DNA from: Pseudopedobacter saltans
GTDB lineage: Bacteria; Bacteroidota; Bacteroidia; Chitinophagales; Chitinophagaceae
Assembly: GCA_003241175.1 (NCBI GenBank)
Contig: QFOI01000116.1
Span: 1-9,211, forward strand
Reading direction: 5' to 3'
Length of the DNA stretch: 9,211 bases
The translations under genes and the position numbers were made by a program. Under the pieces are notes generated by a model. The model was not told the origin of the DNA. It ran no database searches and saw only the letters and a program-made list of their open reading frames with translations. This document shows positions 6,668-9,211 of the stretch, piece after piece. Position 1 is the stretch's first letter. Every line of letters begins with the position of its first letter.

Positions 6668-7117
6668 CTATTCAGAATCTAGTAAACGTCGATGATAGTT
6701 GACCTGCCCCAAATGGTAGGAGAGATGTGTTGCCAAGTGTGTGAGCATGTACTCGATAGTTGTCGTTTTACCCGAAAAAACTTCAATGGGGAAATCCTCT
6801 TTCAACCTACTTTCATCTAGTTGTGACAAACTCTTGTCGACGATTTCGATCGTTTCTTGGATATGTTGGATAAGTTCTGTACGAGGAACATTTTTCAAGG
6901 AAAATTCAAGATCGCGTTGACGTGTATAGGCGAAATTTCCAATATGCAAACCAATATAGGTTTTCAGGTTGCCAACCAGATGAAGGCAAAGGTTGCCGCC
7001 AGAATTGGCAATATTTTTCTCAATATACCAAATACGATCTTCGTTTTGGTACAGTTCGATTTCTTCTTTTAGTTTGTGAAGATCTCTGTCAAAAAGTTTT
7101 CTTAGTGTATGTATCAT
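6668..7117 (-). CDS. DinB/DUF1572-like four-helix-bundle protein
   Basis: This 149-residue cytoplasmic protein is mainly helical. The DinB-like superfamily uses three histidines to bind a metal ion. Candidates here are H46 (NLCLHLVGNL), H131 and H135 in the conserved MLTHLATHLSYHLGQVNYHR segment near the C-terminus. Members include thiol transferases and many uncharacterised stress-associated proteins, and no activity can be assigned here. The frame stays open to a TTG at 7144, but the ATG at 7117-7115 is preferred because it follows a purine-rich CGAAAGAC and gives the usual N-terminus leading into an R-K-L-F-D-R-D helix. It is the first gene of a two-gene run with DUF1697, divergent from yajQ. 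Confidence 0.8.
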   Translation of the reverse strand: MIHTLRKLFDRDLHKLKEEIELYQNEDRIWYIEKNIANSGGNLCLHLVGNLKTYIGLHIGNFAYTRQRDLEFSLKNVPRTELIQHIQETIEIVDKSLSQLDESRLKEDFPIEVFSGKTTTIEYMLTHLATHLSYHLGQVNYHRRLLDSE

Positions 7118-7172
7118 TGTCTTTCGGTTTAAATCTCTGACCAATGCGCTTTTTCGTTTGTAAATATAACTT

Positions 7173-7180
7173 TAGTTTTG
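7173..7180 (+). promoter_or_regulatory. Candidate -7 promoter element for the yajQ operon (TAGTTTTG)
   Basis: This is an exact match to TAnnTTTG, 23 bp before the yajQ ATG. An overlapping near-match, TAACTTTA (7167-7174), is also present. No clean TTG lies 19-21 bp upstream; a TTTTT run sits about there. Position and composition fit the only intergenic gap upstream of yajQ. Confidence 0.4.
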
Positions 7181-7203
7181 CCGAAGAATAAAAATTGAAT
7201 TTT

Positions 7204-7695
7204 ATGCCATCATTTGATATTGCTAGCAAAGTCGATCTACAGACTTTGGACAACGCCATGAACACCGTAAAAAAGGAAATTGCAGGTCGTTACGATTTTA
7301 AAGGAAGTCCTGTGGACATCGATTTGGATAAAAAAGAATTCTTAATCAAACTTTCGGTTGATAGTGAGATGAAGATGAAACAATTGATCGATGTCATTAT
7401 TAGCCGTTCCATGAAGCAAGGTATCGATGCAGGTGCTTTCGATTTTGACAAAGATGCCTATCCAAGCGGGAAAACCATCAAAAAAGAAATCAAGGTAAAA
7501 AGTGGATTGGCGCAAGATGACTCCAAAAAAATAGTCAAACTTATAAAAGACAGTAAGCTGAAAGTACAGGCAGCTATCATGGATGAAATCGTACGTGTAA
7601 CCGGAAAGAAAATCGATGATCTGCAGGATGTAATTGCGATGTTAAGAGGTTCAGACCTCAATATCCCATTGCAGTTCGTCAATATGAAATCATAA
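7204..7695 (+). CDS. yajQ: YajQ family nucleotide-binding protein
   Basis: The protein has 163 residues from the ATG at 7204, the same length as the family norm. A TTG three codons earlier is possible, but MPSFDI is the conserved family N-terminus. Recognisable blocks are MPSFDIASKVD (1-11), NTVKKEIAGRYDFKG (about 19-33), the central DAYPSGKTIKKEIKVKSGL, and the C-terminal IMDEIVRVTGKKIDDLQDVI and LQFVNMKS. YajQ folds into two ferredoxin-like domains and binds nucleic acid or nucleotides. A homologue in Xanthomonas is reported as a cyclic-di-GMP effector, and whether this one binds that ligand is unknown. The stop TAA shares its last A with the start ATG of the next gene (TAATG), indicating translational coupling. 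Confidence 0.95.
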   Translation: MPSFDIASKVDLQTLDNAMNTVKKEIAGRYDFKGSPVDIDLDKKEFLIKLSVDSEMKMKQLIDVIISRSMKQGIDAGAFDFDKDAYPSGKTIKKEIKVKSGLAQDDSKKIVKLIKDSKLKVQAAIMDEIVRVTGKKIDDLQDVIAMLRGSDLNIPLQFVNMKS

Positions 7696-8180
7696 TGAAA
7701 TCCGCTCCGAAAACCAATGCCATGCGTATGCTCGATAAGCAAAAAATTGTTTACAAAGAGTATGCGTATGATATTGACGATGGACTGATTGACGGACATT
7801 CCGTTTATAAAAAACTAGGAATGGATCCGGCGTCTTTTTTCAAAACGCTTGTAACGCGAGGAAAAGACAAGCAGATTTTTGTGTTCGTAATTCCGGTTTT
7901 GGAAGAATTGGATTTGAAAAAGGCGGCTAAATCCGTTAACGAAAAAAACGTGGAAATGCTTCCTGTAAAAGAATTGTTGGCAATTACAGGCTACGTACGT
8001 GGCGGCTGTAGTCCTGTTGGTATGAAAAAACTATACACTACGGTTTTCGACAAAAGTATAGACGGTTTGGATGAGATATTTGTCAGTGGCGGACGGAAAG
8101 GTTTGTTGATGCGTTTACAACCGGATGATTTGCTAAAAGTAACGGAGGGCAAAACGGAAGAAATTACACTAGTCAGTTAG
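7695..8180 (+). CDS. ybaK: Cys-tRNA(Pro)/Cys-tRNA(Cys) deacylase, YbaK/EbsC type
   Basis: The protein has 161 residues and fits the YbaK branch of the bacterial prolyl-tRNA editing domain family. These free-standing cytoplasmic enzymes hydrolyse cysteine mischarged onto tRNA(Pro). Key features are FFKTLV (48-53) with the conserved catalytic lysine K50, GYVRGGCSPVGMKK (99-112) forming the substrate pocket, and SGGRKGLLMRLQPDDLL (131-147). The length is normal. The start at 7695 overlaps the yajQ stop as TAATG. A later in-frame ATG (residue 10, 7722) is possible, but it would lose both the coupling and the usual K-T-N-A-x-R N-terminus. The gene is convergent with parE, with only 7 bp between the present stops. 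If the parE frame were intact, the two genes would overlap by 12 bp. Confidence 0.93.
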   Translation: MKSAPKTNAMRMLDKQKIVYKEYAYDIDDGLIDGHSVYKKLGMDPASFFKTLVTRGKDKQIFVFVIPVLEELDLKKAAKSVNEKNVEMLPVKELLAITGYVRGGCSPVGMKKLYTTVFDKSIDGLDEIFVSGGRKGLLMRLQPDDLLKVTEGKTEEITLVS

Positions 8181-8187
8181 TCTATTT

Positions 8188-8469
8188 TCAATATCCATTT
8201 GTTGGTGTAGTTATTCTGATGATTTCTATTTCATTTTCTTTTTTGTTTATACGATAAAAAATGAAGTGCTCATTCACTTTAGATCTCAGATATCCTTTTC
8301 TTACTCGACTGTAATCTTTTCCTGTATTGGGATGCACACTCAAAAATTCTAATTCATTCAGAATTAGGTTATAGTATTTATCTGCCTGGTCAATAGACCA
8401 AGTTTCAAAAGTATAGAGCCATATGTTTTCCAAATCTTTTAAAGCTAGATTGCTTAGTTTAAACTTCAT
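8188..8469 (-). CDS. parE: RelE/ParE-family toxin with frameshifted C-terminus (probably disarmed)
   Basis: As read, the protein has 93 residues. ParE toxins of this fold inhibit DNA gyrase, and relatives in the RelE group cleave mRNA. Family features are clear: LKDLENIWLYTFETWSIDQA (10-29), NTGKDYSRVRKGYLRSK (48-64) and the strand HFIFYRINKKENEIEIIRI (68-86). After I86 the frame gives only TTPTNGY and stops. Removing one base (8211) instead restores LHQQMDIENRLTD with a TAG at 8171-8169. This is the canonical ParE ending and would give 99 residues. The toxin gene therefore appears to carry a +1 frameshift at its extreme end. Its ATG overlaps the parD stop (ATGA), as is normal for the pair. 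Residual activity of the altered protein cannot be judged from sequence. Confidence 0.88.
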   Translation of the reverse strand: MKFKLSNLALKDLENIWLYTFETWSIDQADKYYNLILNELEFLSVHPNTGKDYSRVRKGYLRSKVNEHFIFYRINKKENEIEIIRITTPTNGY

Positions 8470-8714
8470 TTGGACTGATGTTTTTGGTGGAGTTTATGTA
8501 GAAAATCTTCTCTCTCAAATTCTTTTACAAACCCCGATTTTTCGCCTTTTTTTAGTTCTTCAATAAGTTCATCTCTCTTGGTTTCTTCATATTCGAACAT
8601 TCTCAAGGCGGCTCTTACAACTTCGCTAGCTGAAGAATATTTACCCGATTGGATTTGCTGATGGATAAAATTGTCAAAATAATCGCCTAGTAATATGGAG
8701 GTATTTTTTGCCAT
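8466..8714 (-). CDS. parD: ParD-family antitoxin (ribbon-helix-helix)
   Basis: This 82-residue protein has the ParD layout. An N-terminal ribbon-helix-helix DNA-binding domain (about 1-45) contains the beta strand NTSILLGDYFDNFIHQQI and the motif GKYSSASEVVRAALRMFE (24-41). A charged C-terminal helix follows that in this family wraps the toxin (residues 45-82, rich in E and K). It looks intact. It is followed by parE with an ATGA overlap, and it is preceded by a perfect inverted repeat at 8733-8755 overlapping an exact -7 element, so autorepression by ParD or the ParDE complex is expected from family behaviour. The family assignment is secure, and the cognate pairing is inferred from overlap. 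Confidence 0.92.
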   Translation of the reverse strand: MAKNTSILLGDYFDNFIHQQIQSGKYSSASEVVRAALRMFEYEETKRDELIEELKKGEKSGFVKEFEREDFLHKLHQKHQSK

Positions 8715-8730
8715 GATATAAATCTTTTCT

Positions 8731-8738
8731 CAAATATA
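8731..8738 (-). promoter_or_regulatory. -7 promoter element of parDE (TATATTTG)
   Basis: Read on the minus strand, 8738 to 8731 is TATATTTG, an exact TAnnTTTG element 17 bp before the parD ATG. A degenerate -33 (GTG, 8760-8758) lies 19 bp upstream. The element overlaps the left arm of the operator dyad, so repressor binding would block the promoter. Confidence 0.55.
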
Positions 8739-8755
8739 CCAATTGTTGGTATATT
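8733..8755. promoter_or_regulatory. parDE operator: perfect 10-bp-arm inverted repeat
   Basis: AATATACCAA (8733-8742) and TTGGTATATT (8746-8755) are exact reverse complements separated by TTG. The dyad ends 19 bp upstream of parD and overlaps its -7 element, the expected place for a ribbon-helix-helix autorepressor site. It also lies 50 bp upstream of the divergent VWA gene. Confidence 0.75.
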
Positions 8756-8770
8756 GACACTTTCTTTAAC

Positions 8771-8801
8771 TTTTGCATTTTTGAAAAACGGCGTAACTTT
8801 A
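8771..8801 (+). promoter_or_regulatory. Candidate promoter of the VWA-domain gene
   Basis: TTTTG (8771-8775) and TAACTTTA (8794-8801, one mismatch to TAnnTTTG) are 18 bp apart, close to the usual Bacteroidota -33/-7 spacing. The -7 element ends only four bases before the ATG at 8806, so transcription might begin at or near the start codon. Confidence 0.4.
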
Positions 8802-8805
8802 GGTT

Positions 8806-9211
8806 ATGACAGGCAATAGATTTTACAAATTCACTCCCAACGAAGACGGAAAGACAAAATTTGAACAAATGCTGGATATTTTCATGCAAATGCTCAATTA
8901 CACAAGTGGAGACGTTGGTGAAGCGTTACAGTGGCTCAATCAGCTAGACAAACAATACAAAATCACGGATGATGATTATGGCATGGGCGATTTCATTCAG
9001 GATCTGAAAGATAATGGCTATATAAAAGATGATCCTGATATGCCGATATTGACCAAGAAATCCGAACAAACCATCCGAAAACGTAGTTTGGAAGAAATAT
9101 TCGGCAAACTCAAAAAATCCAAGCAAGGCAACCACCATACTTTTAGAACAGGTTCGGGTGAAGACGCCAATCCGGATTTGCGAGCTTTTCAATTTGGCGA
9201 CAAGCTAGAGC
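8806..9211 (+). CDS. VWA-domain-containing protein (N-terminal part; continues past window end)
   Basis: The frame is open from the ATG at 8806 to the window edge, giving 135 codons with no stop. The sequence matches the N-terminal helical region of a Bacteroidota VWA-domain protein. It has MTGNRFYKFTPNEDGKTKFE (1-20), an MLNYTSGDVGEALQWLNQL segment (about 29-47), SEQTIRKRSLEEIFGKLKKS, and a closing RAFQFGDKL. The VWA fold with its metal-binding DxSxS site would follow beyond the window and cannot be checked. From memory, such genes often sit near a MoxR/magnesium-chelatase-like AAA ATPase, and a partner may lie just outside the window. There is no purine-rich ribosome site before the ATG. 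It is divergent from parDE, sharing a 91-bp intergenic region. Confidence 0.8.
   Translation, partial: MTGNRFYKFTPNEDGKTKFEQMLDIFMQMLNYTSGDVGEALQWLNQLDKQYKITDDDYGMGDFIQDLKDNGYIKDDPDMPILTKKSEQTIRKRSLEEIFGKLKKSKQGNHHTFRTGSGEDANPDLRAFQFGDKLE

Noticed and set aside
7118..7144. N-terminal extension of the DinB-like protein to a TTG at 7144
   Set aside because: The extension adds nine residues without family support. The ATG at 7117 has a better upstream context.
8944..9192. 82-residue minus-strand frame opposite the VWA gene
   Set aside because: The plus-strand frame here matches a known protein family and runs through the window edge. The minus frame is its shadow.
1..9211. CRISPR array, tRNA or rRNA gene, insertion sequence or prophage
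   Set aside because: No regularly spaced direct repeats, cloverleaf-like segments, transposase motifs or phage genes were found on reading both strands. A program search was not possible.

Overview
The window looks like a chromosomal segment from a member of the Bacteroidota, most likely family Sphingobacteriaceae (Sphingobacterium/Pedobacter-like). The reasons are a GLPGLI-family protein, a TonB-receptor-like barrel with an N-terminal carboxypeptidase-regulatory domain, a KdsC-like/UbiA/Maf cluster, several TAnnTTTG promoter elements of the Bacteroidota type, and AT-rich DNA with poor Shine-Dalgarno sites. Taxonomy is inferred from family content only. No rRNA, tRNA, CRISPR array, insertion sequence or phage gene is visible.

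Layout. (1) 1-862, plus strand: the last 24 codons of an outer-membrane beta-barrel protein, followed 10 bp later by a secreted GLPGLI-family protein. (2) 859-2958, minus strand: a three-gene run in the order KdsC-like HAD phosphatase, UbiA-family prenyltransferase (TTG start), Maf nucleotide pyrophosphatase. The Maf gene meets the GLPGLI gene tail to tail, with the two stop codons sharing one CTAG. (3) 2959-3216: a divergent intergenic region with a palindromic operator-like repeat. (4) 3217-5655, plus strand: a complete 812-residue TonB-receptor-like barrel, followed by a strong intrinsic terminator. (5) 5656-6107: a gene-free stretch with three clear hairpins and one exact -7 promoter element, possibly a small RNA. 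(6) 6108-7117, minus strand: a DinB-like protein followed by a DUF1697 protein. (7) 7204-8180, plus strand: yajQ and a YbaK-type aminoacyl-tRNA deacylase, coupled through TAATG. (8) 8169-8755, minus strand: a ParDE toxin-antitoxin pair under a perfect 10-bp-arm inverted repeat. The toxin's C-terminus is frameshifted. (9) 8806-9211, plus strand: the N-terminal part of a VWA-domain protein that runs off the window.

Most genes are ordinary housekeeping or envelope functions. The most notable observation is in parE. A single extra base replaces the canonical ParE ending (LHQQMDIENRLTD, fully preserved in the neighbouring frame) with seven unrelated residues, while the antitoxin and its operator look intact. 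This suggests a recently disarmed toxin, or a sequencing error. No convincing new multi-gene system is present. The other leads are the hairpin-rich gap, the operator upstream of the barrel gene, and a possible leaderless start for the VWA gene.
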